64,000 nucleotides of DNA, from assembly GCA_932521035.1 (NCBI GenBank), contig OW051495.1, forward strand, positions 3,038,001-3,102,000, read 5' to 3'. Position numbers and translations under genes: made by a program. The notes under the pieces were generated by a model that saw nothing but the letters and a program-made list of their open reading frames with translations, did no database searches and was not told the DNA's origin. Shown piece after piece: positions 23,476 through 35,711 of this stretch (positions are counted from its first letter, which is position 1; the number at the start of each line of letters is the position of its first letter). Origin of the DNA: Oscheius dolichura. Taxonomy: Eukaryota > Nematoda > Chromadorea > Rhabditida > Rhabditidae.

Positions 23476-23555
23476 CGCACCCGTACAGTCTCGGCAGCTG
23501 GTAGCTCTGTTCTTCATGTAAATTGCCCCCCAGCTACCGAGATCGTACGGGTGCG
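23476..23555. mobile_element. Palindromic MITE, copy 2
   Basis: 26-bp arms at 23476-23501 and 23530-23555 with three mismatches and a 28-bp loop. The arms share GCACCCGTA...TCTCGGCAGC with copies 1 and 3. Confidence 0.8.
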
Positions 23556-24194
23556 GGATTACCTTGTTCTCCTCCTCCTTCTCCCGTTTTTCAGTGTTTT
23601 TCCGAGAGTTGAACACACGCAATATTTGCGGAGGCTTCCAATTACTTCTGGAGAGGCTTACCCAAGGAGGTGCCCGCCGTCCCCCAGTATTCCCAGCTGG
23701 AACATCTCCTCCTCCTTTTTGCCCGCGTCAATTATGGATGCAGACTTTTGACGGGACGGGGGCTCTCCCCGGACATTAGCAATTCTTCCGAGATTAGCCG
23801 CTCCTTTGGCGAGGGAAGTGTTGTGCCCCTGTCCTCCCACCGTCGAGGAAATTGCTCCAAAATGCAGAGAAACTTTGAAATATTGAATTACGCGCCTCGG
23901 GGAGGGAGGGGTTATGCCCTTCCTCCATATTTTTGAATCTCCTCCCTCTCCCGCCCCTTCCTTCCTCGTAAAGTTAAGAAGATACCAGGTGTCACGTAAG
24001 GGTCAGGACACAAGATTTTGACACACAAAAGGACACTCCTGGTGACGGGACGGGAACATTTAAAAAGTAAACATCACCTCGCCCCTTATCGCGGCCTCCC
24101 CTGATAGTCCCCCGATATTGACCGTCTTTCTCTTTTGCCACCAGTTTTATTCTATTCCGCTTGAGAAATAGCTCGACTACCGTATACTTTTCAG

Positions 24195-24257
24195 AGGGAT
24201 ATGCTCGTCAGTGACTGTAGCTCGAGCTGGAAGGAACAACACGCAACAGACAGCAAG
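24195..24257 (+). CDS. Candidate alternative upstream exon of soc-2 (exon B)
   Basis: 21 codons in phase 0 between a CTTTTCAG acceptor and a GTAGGC donor, with an internal ATG at the third codon (MLVSDCSSSWKEQHATDSK). It is compatible in phase with exon A before it and soc-2 exons after it. It lies 26 bases upstream of MITE copy 3. Inference only. Confidence 0.3.
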
Positions 24258-24282
24258 GTAGGCTCTAGGGAACACTGCTCCC

Positions 24283-24370
24283 GCACCCGTATGATATCGG
24301 CAGATGACAGGATAGGGATCTTGCGACCATCAAGTAAAAGAAGCCACTGCTGCCGAGACTTTACGGGTGC
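24283..24370. mobile_element. Palindromic MITE, copy 3
   Basis: Arms 24283-24303 and 24350-24370, imperfect, sharing the GCACCCGTA and TCGGCAG blocks with the other two copies. The loop is 46 bp. Confidence 0.75.
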
Positions 24371-27163
24371 AGGGAAGACCAAAAAAGACTCGGGACAGGG
24401 GTAATACCCGGGGAGACGGAACGGACCCAATTCATTTGGGCCAAGAAATATGAGAAGCTCATGTTTTATGTACAATCCGTGGACTGCCCCGAGGTGGCTG
24501 CCATCAGTCTGGATTTGTCTCCCGAATCCCTCGCCCTCGGGATTATTGTTACCACCCGCTTCCTTATGACCCGGCCCAGGTTTACTCCCTCCTCCCGGTT
24601 GTCTCTTCTCCTCCCCGTAGTAAACCCTCTCTCCCATAATTCCCCGGGACACACATTTGTTTTCTCACAAGATACTCGGCTCCTCTCGTCGTTCTGTTTG
24701 CCATTTCGTCGTCCGAACACCGACTCGTCTCCACCTGTGGCAGGCCTCCTAATCCCCAAATCAATGTGTCTTTTCCTCTCTTTTACCCTCGATTAGTCGT
24801 CTTCGTCGTCTTCTTTTTTCTAGTTTAAAAGGGGGTGTGACCTATGGGAAAGGTGTGGAAGCACGGCTGAGTGAAGCCTGGGATCAGAATGTGCCCGCCG
24901 TCCTCCTCCTTCTCCTCTATTCCTGGCTGTCCTCCTCCTCCCACCCTGTGTCAGTTGCAGTGTCTTCCTTCTTCCTCCCTCCTTAATATTTTCAACCGGA
25001 GGAGAGGGTGGAGGGGGATTAGTCGAGTCCTCCTCCCCAATAATCCTCCTCCAATATCTCCCCGGCCAAGAAAAGCATCTCTAATCTCTCCCTGCCCCGG
25101 CCGAGAGGTGTTCTCCCCGGCTCTTCTCCAAAAGAGTAAAGAGTCGATGAGTGCCCTGCCTGTCAGAAACGGAGCTAATCAGCCGGGTTCTGTCGTGAAA
25201 AGGGAGACACCTCGTCGTCTCAAATTGACGTCGTCTATTCCCTCTGGACTCCCGGCTTTTTCTCTCATCCTCCCGTTTTTATTCGCCTCTTCTTTTCTTT
25301 TGGGGGAAGTGTACTCTCTCTCCTTCTCGTCTTCTTTGGATTTTGGGCGAAATTTGGTTGAACGGGGGGCGACCTCGGCCAGCTAAATGAGGCCTAAAAC
25401 GACGTCGAAACGAGACAAAAATAGCCCCGTCGTGCCACAGTCGGGGTGCCCCCGGTCTCCTGTCTCCTCCAGGTTGGGATATTTACCGGCAGCCCTCCCT
25501 GGCACATAATGAGGATATTGCCCCCGGAATAACCGCCCCCGGCTGGGTGACGTGATTCTCTGCAATTTCGGGCGTTTAATTTCCGGTATAAAAACAAGAA
25601 AAACGTCTACTTCCAGTGTTTTCGTCATCCGTCACCCCGGCATCAGCTGTAATGTCCGCAGGGGTCGGCTTTTTTTGAATTTGGCGCCAATCAAATAAAC
25701 ATTTCTCGAGAGTTGACAGATTACAGCCCGTTCCCGTGTTCGTCTCCCGCTCCGTCTCTCTCCAACTTTTCCTCTTTTTCTCCCTTCAGCCGGCCGGCAA
25801 CATTATCCGGGCAGATCCAGATGAGGCCATAGAGAAGCCATTAATCCCCTCCTCTCTCCCAGCTCGTTTTCGTGTCGAGAATCTATTAGGCTTCACTTTT
25901 GCTGTCTCCGATACTCATAAACAGTCTCATTTATTCATTTTCCGGAGTCTGGACACCCGTTTTCGGTAGAAATAGCCGGCCAGGAGGTGATCCCTTCACT
26001 CGTCTCCTCTAATTTGACACTTCGCCCTTTCTCTTCGCCAAATTTCGTTTTTTTTGTAGTAGCAGGATCAGGATACATTCCTATAAAAAGAGGGTACTGC
26101 TCCTGAACAGTTCCGTCATTCATTATGCCCTCCTGGTCCTCTTTGCAATAATAGTCATTCGTTGTCTAATAATGTCAGCCCAGGAAACGCATCCTCCTGC
26201 TGGTTCCTCATTTTTTGGATCCAACGTTGATTTTCTATTGTACCAGGTTAGACATAAAATATAATGAGAAGTAAAGTTCTCACTCCCTGGCTGGCTGTGC
26301 ATTGCGTTGAATCTTATTCTTGTCCTCAGCCTAGGAGATTATCTCCTTACTCTGTCCATAACATTTGTTTTTTGGTTGTATCGGACTAGATACAAGGTAT
26401 CGAAAAGGACCGTCCCATGATGAATCGCCCCTCCCTTGAATGCTTTCATATTCTCAGTAATCATGGCCGGATTGAATGTCTCATTCTATTGAGGATAGCT
26501 AATTAACCTCAGAAATAGCCGGCTCTCGGTATGCACAGCTTCCATTTCTTCGAAGATTTGCAATCTGAAAGGCAATCTCTCACTTTGTCATTTTTGATTT
26601 TTACCTGTACCGGGATGTTCATAAATTGTCCAAAAAGCCTTGCCTACGTTTCCAATAACTTGGTGGTTCTAATAGTTTCCTCACCCCTTCTCATTCTCCA
26701 GTCCCCTGGCCGAGTTAAAATTCTCATTCCATTGAGGATGGGTAATTAGTCTCCCTGCTCCAAGAATAGCTCCCGGTTCGTACAGCTCTTTCTTTTCGAA
26801 GATGTGTCCCCGATGAAAAGACAGAAAGAGTAAATAGAAGATGTTTTCCCCTTTCCCATTTTGAAGGGAGGAGTCGAAAGACCCCAGGAAATGTTGCAAC
26901 CCAGCGGTTATTTCCTGATTTCTTGCTGTCCTTCTACCACCTGACTGGACAGCTGGGAGAGGCGACCAGAAAAAGAGCTGGCCTCCCGGTGGTGCCTCAT
27001 TGCCATTGATTAGGATATGGGAGTCATCAGACGGCGGAATCTTAATTGGAGCCTGCCAGTGGCCTTCCTCTCCTCGCCTCTTTATCCTCCCTCATCCTCT
27101 CTCGTCTCCTGATTTCCTCACTTCATCCCTCTAAAATTCACTTTAGTTGGGGTCCTCTCCCGA
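24371..27163. other. GC-rich non-coding interval
   Basis: 2.8 kb with no supportable gene. It is rich in CCTCCTCC and CCCGG strings and contains several near-repeats of the phrase ATTGAGGATRG(C/G)TAAT (about 26490 and 26733), suggesting local duplication. It is interpreted as upstream or intronic DNA of soc-2. Confidence 0.5.
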
Positions 27164-27567
27164 ATGACCATGGCGTCATTTTTGCGTCGTTTTTCCGTCG
27201 ACGCCGACGTCTCGCCCAAGACGTCTTTCTCATCGCCGAGGTCGCGTGGCGAGAAGCCGCGACGGAGCCGGCTGGCCGCCGGGTTCGAGTCGGCCAGGCG
27301 GCGCTTCTCCCTCCAGCATTCGAACGACGTCTGCCAACATCTGCAGACTATCGCGTTGAAGGCCGGCAAGGCCGAGAACGGCAGTCTGCCCGATCTGTTA
27401 GAGGTACGGGGCCCGGGGCAGACAGTAGTACACGACGAGAATAATGATGACACTTTCAGAAGGCAACCATTGGACGGAGTCCCACAGCGAAGAGAGTGTC
27501 CGTGGTCACCGGAGGAGACAAGGCCATCTTCCCCCATAAACACCGGAAAAATCCCTCGCAAACCAAG
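27164..27567 (+). CDS. Candidate alternative N-terminal exons of soc-2 (exons D1-D2)
   Basis: D1 (27164-27403) and D2 (27460-27567) are joined by a 56-nt intron with GTACGG and CTTTCAG ends, both in phase 0, giving 116 codons. The product is basic and serine-rich, with clustered potential phosphorylation sites: MASFLRRFSVDADVSPKTSF, RRRFSLQHSNDVCQHLQTIA, SPTAKRVSVVTGGDKAIF. D2 ends at a GTCAGT donor in phase 0, compatible with the first shared soc-2 exon (beginning DLHREFQKC). RRFSVD and RRFSLQ resemble basophilic kinase or 14-3-3 type sites. It could also be an independent gene whose remaining exons I missed. Confidence 0.45.
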
Positions 27568-30500
27568 GTCAGTCTGCTCTTTTATCGTCTAAAACTCATG
27601 GATTGGTATGGTGTCCTCTTTTGGTCCCCCGTTGTCCCCAGTTCCCATTCCCTCCCTTGATTCGGTCTCGTTCTTCTCGTCGTCCTCTCGTTTAGGTTCT
27701 CTCATTTCCCTCGGCTGACGAGCCCAGGAAGTGCACTCGGTTGCAGGATATTGCAGTTCCAACTGGGGGCTAGTTTGTTTATTTTCGAATCCATTTAAAA
27801 CGGGAGGAGGAAATTGAGTTATTACGCGAGGTGGCTGACTCCTGCTGCAAAAATCAGTCAGGAGAACAACTGGAGCCGGAAATACTCTTTTCGCTGGAGG
27901 ACAGCCCGTTCCGTCCGAGCCAAGTCAGGCGATAAGATTAACTCCTCAGAGGAGGAGGAGGAGGCCATAAACACCCAACTCCCCTTATCCCAACGGGGCC
28001 TCCCGGCTTGTTTCCTCCCCCTTCGAAGATGTTGCTCGATTGTCATATTGGCCGTCACAAAGTGGGCCGTCTTCTCCCTCCGTCGGCCAGTCATCGATAG
28101 CCGGGGAGGAGGAGGAATTGTTGCCCTTCCAAAAGAGAGGCCAGCTGATTCACTTTGGCCCCGCGTCAAAAGGGGGAGCAGAGCATCTCTTGACCTCTGT
28201 CCCGGATATCTGGCCTCCTCATCTTCTCCAAACATAAACATAATTATCTGAGGGGGGTCCAGTTTTCACGTTGGGGAGGATGGCCCCCGGGGGCCCGACG
28301 AGTGTCCTAATTCGGGAGGAGACATCCTCTTCCTTTGTTTATGCCCTCCTCAGTCATTTTCCCCCTCTTTTACTCTTCTTTTTAGAGGGATTCATACAAT
28401 TCAATAATTTCTGTCTCCCCGGGGGAACATCCACCAAAAAGGTGACAAATGGCCATCGTCCGAGATGTGTTTCCCCCCGGTTGTACCTTCTCCTCCTCTC
28501 CTCCTGGTATTTATTCATAGATGTTGTCCTCCGTCGGCCGGCTCCCACCTCATCTCTAATCTCCCCCGTCCTCCTCCTCTTCACCGTTCTCACGGCTCTT
28601 TTTCTGCACTCCCGGGGTTCTCTGCTGCAAAAAACAGAACTCGTCGAGCCGCCACCTGTTATTGCACACGAAGACGACGAAACGGGCCGACAGCTGCTTC
28701 TATTTTCCTACAAAATTAATGATCATTATCCTCTCTCGAAACCGGGATCAGATGGGGCCAGGCGGTATTCTGGGAGAGAGATCTTTGAGAGGCGTCCTCC
28801 TTTCCGGCAGCCGGACAGGGGGCACCCTTTACCTCTCGTCCAAAAAACGTGGCGAGTCTGATCAGTTGAAAAGGCCGGCCGGCTGGCTCCTACCCTGCCC
28901 CGGAATCAAATGGCTCTCCCGCCCCGAGAGAAGGATCTGTGTGTTACACTCTGGGTTCTGCTGTCTCTCGTGGTCTCCACCTCTCATTTCTTCCAGAATT
29001 CTTCCTCCCCTTTTCCTCCCAAAAATGATGCCCGGAAACTGGCTCCAGTCAGAGGGCGAGAGACCGATTCGGTCGCTCTAAATTACCTCCTCTCAGCCGT
29101 GGCCGACACCTGATAAGGGCCACCTCCGCGCCTTTCTGACTGTTTTTGGTCCGTCCTCCCCCCTTTCCGAGCTCATTCGAACCTGAAATTTGATTCATTG
29201 CGACCCGCCGATTTCACGGTTCATTTAATGGCAAAATATTCCCGGCGCACGTGTTGTCCTCCTTATCCTAGGGACCGCAAAGTGAAAATTAGATTTCATT
29301 GCAGCTCGTCGATTTTGGTGTCATTCAATAGATCTTTTTGTAACTTACACTCTGGATTTTAGTGTGAAGAAATTGGACCATGCCATACCGAGATATTCGC
29401 ATTTTATCAAAAGCAATATAAAACATTGAAAAATCACGTGTCGCGGCCTTCTGTACTATAAAAATTCTCAATTCATACTTTACTATGTCATTTTATCATG
29501 TAAAACGACATTCTTGATGGAAACCAATACTACCATTCAATTTTACGTCCAAAATTGTCTACTGGGTGTGATTTTCAAAGCTGGAAACACATTTGCTTGG
29601 GCTCGCCGAAGCCTTTTGCATCGCGCACCTCGCGTGACCAAATTTCCAATACAAAAAGTGTTACCCGCGTTTGGCGCGCCTTTGCGGTCCCTACCTTATC
29701 CTCCTCCCTCCTCCCTAGGTAATGCCCCCATATTTCTCCTGGGGCCGGACTGATTTCCCTCTCTCTCGGTGTTTGTCACCCCGCGAACGGCCCCAATATT
29801 CCCGAGATATCTCTCCCGAAGAGTTTTTGTTTTGCCAAAGAGCTTCCTTATGGTCTGCCCGAGCGACCGGTCTCCCGCATCCATCACCGCTTCCTGTCTC
29901 GGCCCCCGTCTCCCTATCCCCTATCATCCCCATATCTCCCCAGCCCGGTGTCCTCGATCGCCTGTTGATCAGCCATCAGCTGTCCTCCCCCCACCTTGAG
30001 TCATCCGGGCCTCTTCAACTTCCCGCCCTCCTCCCAGTATTTCCATTACTCAAAGCGGTTCGGTCATTTCTCTCTGCTGTCCGCAATGAGTCGTCTCCGT
30101 TTTCGCTCCTCTCTCCCTTGGCCGGCCCTTCTCCCCGGCCCCCGGTGTAATAGAAATGCCGCTGCCCGCCGGTTGTTCGTCGTCGTCCAGCCAGCCGTCG
30201 TCGTAAGAGCGCGTAATTTCTGGAGACTGCAGAACTTTTTAATCAACTCAAACGGAAAGCAGAGAAGAGAAGAAATCGAGTGAAATGAACAAGTGACGCG
30301 ACGGCCGGTGACTTTATTCTCTCTCTTCCCTTTTTGGGCAGATTATAGGCGGAGACGGGAAGAGAAGCCCGAGAACAGTCGATTATCACCGGAAAGGTCA
30401 TCGTTCTTTTTTTGCTCACAAACATTCCAATTCCCGCTTCTCTCTGTAAAACTGATCAATTTTGTTCCGTAAGCTTCTGTAGTGGATGCCCGCCTCGTCC

Positions 30501-31805
30501 GTTAACCGAGGTGTAGCCCGTGGACTCAATTAGGGAAGCCACACCGAGAAATCGAAATGTTTCAAGACCTCAATAAGATGAAAAGTTTGTTGTTTGGGAT
30601 GGTAAACCATTTTTGAGGATACAGTAAAATATTTTATGTTGTTCAACTAGTATGCCTCCGGCGGCCTTTGGTCGCGTTTGGATTAAAAATTTGACGGTCG
30701 AATAACTGTTGACTGTCGGATAAGGTCAAACGGTCGAAACTTTCTGCTTCTCTCTCATTAGACCTGTCAATCCGTACAGATGACAGGTCTTACAGACAGA
30801 CAGACAGGCAGAGATCTGCCTATTATTAGGGTAGGATTATATCCCGTAGCGAAGACACGCACAGCCCTTTAACCATATTCACAGAAAATGAATTGACCTA
30901 GGGAGAGCGCTCCAGGCAATGCCAAATGTTTCATGAGCTCTATAATATGGGAACGTTGTGATTGACATTATTACCTCGGAAACTCCGTTATACACAAAAC
31001 AACCTTTTTTTACTCATTATGACTGCATGTTTCCTAACCTGCCTCCGTTGGCTTTCTTTTCTAGGGACAATGTCTTCTCCCGGCTTTCCCGAGTATTCTT
31101 CCTCCCGTTTGACTTGAAGACTCCCCGCTTCCTGGTCTTACTTGTGACAGTTTCAATCCGACTCTGTGCCTGATCTCTGTGTCTATTTACTGCCCCATCT
31201 CCTCTCTCCCCGTTCCAATCTTTGTGATAGCTCCCCTCTCTCTCCCTCTTCTCATCAGCTGATCCTCCTCCGCCCGGCACTTCAAAGCCTTCTCTAATTC
31301 TTTTTCTGCAAAAGTAATTGATCTCTTCTAATTTCCGTCGATCCGTCCCCTTTCCTTTGTTTTCTCGTCCCCCTACTGCTAATCAATGTGTCTGACCAGT
31401 TTTTCTCCATTTGAACTGTTTCCACGTTCCACGCTCCGTCTCCTCAAGAGAGAGAACAAATTACTGGCCGCCGCCGTCGTCATTGGATTAAAATAACTTT
31501 TCCCTTCATTTTTCGGTCCCATTAGTTAGCTGCCGCTGCCGCTGTCAATTCCCAGTATTTTTCATGAGAATGGGATTAGTCCTCTTACCGTACCTGGCCG
31601 TCTCCTTCCTCAATTTCCCGTGTCTCCCTTTCTTTTCTCCTTCCCCTAATCAGTCTTCTATTCATCGTCTTCTTCACTTCGTCAATCTCCCTCTTCGACC
31701 CTCATTTCCCTCCTCGGTTCAGGGCGTGAGCTGGCGTTGTCAGGGCGAGGTCTCGGCGGTACAGCGCGACTTTCCGACGCGCTGGCCCTGTGTCTCTCGG
31801 CCAAA
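27568..31805. other. GC-rich non-coding interval upstream of the main soc-2 start
   Basis: 4.2 kb without a supportable gene, apart from the MITE at 29271-29691. A diverged direct duplication of about 50 bp lies at about 29185 and about 29283 (GATT-CATTGC blocks), the second copy lying inside the MITE. It probably contains a promoter and 5' untranslated region for the exon starting at 31806; a GGTTCAG acceptor lies about 83 bases before that ATG. Confidence 0.5.
29271..29691. mobile_element. MITE with 12-bp terminal inverted repeats and TA target duplication
   Basis: GGGACCGCAAAG at 29271-29282 is repeated in reverse complement at 29680-29691. A TA dinucleotide flanks both sides (29269-29270 and 29692-29693), as left by Tc1/mariner-type integration. 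The 421-bp interior has no transposase frame. Confidence 0.75.
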
Positions 31806-34059
31806 ATGGAAGCCAAGGAATTTGAGTTCCGCCCGACGAAAGATGCCAGCCGGAGTAAGAGTCCCGGCGTCATCGGCCGGCTGTCGAACTTTGCCCGGAG
31901 TAAGACCCGGCACAGTCTGAGCGAGAAGAGCAGCAACTCGACGGCCTCCGATGCCAAGAGCAAAAAGGTAGAGAGCCAGCCGGCCAGCCATGCCAATCCA
32001 TGAGAAATAGCGGCCTTCTTCCCTCCTGTTATTCGAAGGCTACAAATGAAATTTAGGATCTCCACCGGGAATTCCAAAAGTGCAAGGATAACCACGAGAG
32101 TCGTCTCGATCTCAGCTCCAATGATGTGGGTCCCGAGCAGAAGAGTGAACTGTCTCCGTTTCAGATAACCTCGATCCCCTCCGCGATACGGGAACTGACC
32201 CAGCTGACGGAGCTCTTCCTCTACAAGAATAAACTGACACAGGTGCCTTCTGAACTCGGGTTTCTCGTTAATTTAAAGAAATTAGGTCAGTTAGACCTTT
32301 AAATTAGAGAGGACAGTATGTTCAGGTCTAAGTGAAAATGGTCTGACCTCCCTGCCGGACAGTTTGGCGGCCCTCTCCCAGCTGGAAACCCTCGATCTCC
32401 GACACAATAAACTCACCGAGGTACTGTAGTCTCTTCTCTTCTCTTGTAATTCCACATTGGCAGATCCCCTCGGTGATCTATAGGATAACCTCACTAGAGA
32501 CCCTCTGGCTCCGTTTCAACCGGGTCGTCACCGTCGGCGACGAGATCTCCAATTTAAAAAAGTCAGTCCCCCCTCCTCCTCTCATTGATATGTTCCCTTT
32601 AGATTAAAAATGATAGATCTCCGAGAGAATAAGATAAAAGAACTGCCGGCGGCCATCGGGAAGATCCCCGCCCTGCTGGTGTGTCTCCTGAGCAAGAACC
32701 ACCTGACGAGGATCCCCGAGGAGCTGGGCGAGTGCAGCAGTCTGACCCAGCTCGACCTCCAACACAATGACCTCGTCGAACTGCCCGAATCCATGGGCAA
32801 GTTGAAGAATCTCGTCCGACTAGGGATTAGGTATGTGTGATTGAGGAAGGAAGAGGATATTCCCTTTAGGTACAACAAGTTACGGACATTACCAGCCGGG
32901 TTGGAGAATTGTATCCTGCTGGAGGAGTTCATCGTCGAGGGGAACCATCTGCACAGTTTGCCGGTAGGTATTCCCCTACTTGTACTGCCCTTTTCCAATG
33001 GGATTACTGTAACTACAGCCCCAAGAGGATTCAAAACAATTGACTGATCCTCCTCCTCGTTTCAGGATAACATGCTGACGTGTCTCCCGAAATTGAAGAC
33101 GATCAACCTGTCCCGAAATGAGTTGGCCAGTTTCCCACTAGGCGGGCCACAGCAGTTCGCCAGTGCCCAGACGATCAATTTGGAACACAACCAGATCAAC
33201 AAGATCCCCATTGGAATCTTCTCCAGGGCCTCTGGGCTGACAAAACTGAATCTGAAGGAGAACGACCTGCCCTCCTTGCCCCTCGGTCAGTCTGCCCGTC
33301 TTTTTCGAGTGTCGGTCTCTTGCAGATATGGGAACATGGACCTCAATCAGCGAATTGAATCTCTCCACGAACCAGTTGAAAGTACTGCCGGAGGACATCG
33401 AGAAATTGGTCCGTCCCTCTCCTCCTCCTTCCATAATTCCCCTTTCAGATAAATTTGGAGATTCTGGTGGTGTCGAATAATCAGCTTAAGAAGCTGCCCT
33501 CCCAGATAGGAAATCTGAAAAAGTTGAGAGAACTGGATCTGGAGGAGAACGATCTCGACGTCATCCCCAACGAGATCGGTAGGCTGTCTCCGAGCAGACG
33601 GCTCTCATCCTCCTCCTTCTAGGTTTCCTGTTGCAATTGACAAAGCTCTGGCTCCAGTCGAATAAGTTGGTCAGTCTGCCGAGGACAATTGGCAATCTCG
33701 CCTCGCTACAGGACCTGAGAGTCGGGGAGAACAACCTGAACTCTATCCCAGAGGAAATCGGTCTGTTCTGTTCAATATATCAAATAAATAGAACCTGGTT
33801 CAGGTCATCTGGACTCGTTGAAGTCTCTCTACCTCAACGACAACTCGTCCCTTCACTCGCTGCCCTTCGAGTTGGCGCTGTGCTCCTCCCTCGAGATTAT
33901 GTCCATCGAGAACTGTCCCCTCAGCCAGATCCCGCCCGAAATTACCGCGGGAGGACCGTCTCTAGTAATCCAGGTAGTCTCTCCTCCAATCTCTATAACA
34001 TCCTCTTCCAGTACCTCAAGATGCAGGGTCCCTACCGGGGAGTGGTGCTGACCCAGTGA
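31806..34059 (+). CDS. soc-2: SHOC2/SUR-8 leucine-rich repeat scaffold
   Basis: About a dozen short-intron exons. A 54-codon first exon ([20 protein letters not shown]...) leads into shared exons beginning [20 protein letters not shown]. About twenty leucine-rich repeats follow, including [40 protein letters not shown], and a C-terminus with [37 protein letters not shown] and [13 protein letters not shown] [12 protein letters not shown]. These match SHOC2 closely, including the diagnostic last repeat. SHOC2 joins MRAS and PP1 to dephosphorylate RAF and promotes RAS-ERK signalling. A short basic N-terminus before the repeats is normal for the family. Exon 1 ends in phase 0, the same as the candidate alternative exons upstream. 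Confidence 0.93.
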
Positions 34060-34475
34060 GTCCCGGTCTCGTCTGTGATGTCTACTTCCTTCGAATATGT
34101 GATATTATCCCCTTCCGTGCTCAGAATCACCCCTCTCGTCCGCCAAAAATTCTTCGTCTCGATTCGAATCGAATTGTCATTGTCCGTTTCACTTCTCCCT
34201 CCCTTTTTCTTCTTTGTCCCCTTTGCACACTCGCCTCACGGGTGAAATGCTCTTTTCTTTGTTGTTTTTTCTTGTTCTGTGACATATTATGCCAGATGTA
34301 AATATATATAAATTTATAAAAATTTATAAATACAATTATTTAAAATTTGAATTATGATCAGTAGTCAATATCGAGTTGAATAGAGATCTCTCAATTCTTT
34401 CCTAAATTAATATACAGTTTCTATTTTTAGTATACATTTTTATAGTATAGTTTTTTTTTAATTTTCAAAGAATAC

Positions 34476-34737
34476 TCACATATTGGCACTGAGCTTCTTC
34501 CCTGAAGGAGGCGGAGTTCCGACTGGAGCATTTATCCGTTCTGAAAGGGGCGGCAGACCAAAGGCCGACGGAAACCTGAACAGTAGATTCTTTTTTATTA
34601 AAAATAGGGTGGAAATACCAAAAGTCTCTGGTCATATAGGTTATGGAGAGTGTCCAGAGAAGGAGCAGACCCCATCCCATGCAGAGGACCTGCTCTTCTC
34701 GGCTGATGTTTCGCAAGTACACCAACACTTCGTCCAT
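34476..34737 (-). CDS. Small single-pass membrane protein, unrecognised
   Basis: Two exons joined across a 43-nt intron (GTATTT donor, TGTTCAG acceptor) give about 72 residues: MDEVLVYLRNISREEQVLCM, then a membrane helix (GWGLLLLWTLSITYM), then TRDFWFPSAFGLPPLSERIN and a proline/serine tail ending KKLSANM. The spliced frame reads far more naturally than the unspliced one. It converges with soc-2, with about 400 bp of AT-rich 3' sequence between. No family assigned. Confidence 0.55.
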
Positions 34738-35711
34738 TATCCGGGCCGGCTGTTATTCTGTCTTTATGGAAATAGGAAAGGAAAAGGCGGAGAGAAAAGT
34801 GAAAAACAAAGTAGCCGATAATCTGGGGAAAGGACAAAATGGGGGGAGATGCTTCGGAAAGGATTAGAATTGTAGATGAGGACGGGGATGATGCGTGATA
34901 GGGGGTCAGAGGTTGAGACAAGGGATCGGATGTCGAACAGCTACTCCGTAATGAACACGGCTCTACGGATTCTCGATGAATTGAACTTTTTGTTTCGACT
35001 ACGGACAGACCCGGCCGTGGGAAATAAACCGAAGGGCCACTCGTATAAACAGTGGCTGAGATCCGGGAAAGACGGCCGAGAAGTCTTTGATAATAATAAC
35101 AAAGTTAGGAGGATTCAACCATATTTATTTCAAGACACAGAGGCAACCCATCCCTTTTCTTCCCTTCTCTAGATTACGGTAGATCAGGACTGGAAGAGTG
35201 GCAAGTAGCTCCTCTTCTGACCGGCGGGGATTCCTCTCTCCAAGGAGATTACTGTAGCTAAATAGCGGAAAGAAGCGGAAAGTAAAAGCCCTATGTCAGC
35301 TAAAAGTATGGTTCCTTTTAAATCGGGAGGCGCGCCCCTTCAACAAGTCGAAACGCGCGTCTCGACCAATTTCGACCAGCCAGTTGGCGGTCTGTTCGCT
35401 CATTTCACTTCTGACTCCCACTGATGCGGCCGACTTCTTCTTCTTCTTTCCATCTCCACGTCATCAGGTTGTCTTTTTTCTTTTTCAAAGTTCCAAAAAT
35501 TGAAAAGAAAAAGCGCGCGGGACCCTTTGCGGCCGGCGCAACTGTCATGCCTCTCCCGACAGAAAATCGCGTTGTGGGCTCCGACCCGCCTAAAATTACG
35601 CGTCTCGTTCATTCGAGTTACAATCTTTTGTCTAAAAATCGGGTAGTAGACACGGTCAATGGGACTGTCCACCAGGGAATCCGCCCCTCGTGACAGCCTC
35701 CCTCTACAGGG

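Noticed and set aside
31564-31920. A 118-codon frame overlapping the soc-2 first exon
   Set aside because: It is in a different frame from the conserved soc-2 reading and shows no homology; it is a shadow of the real exon.
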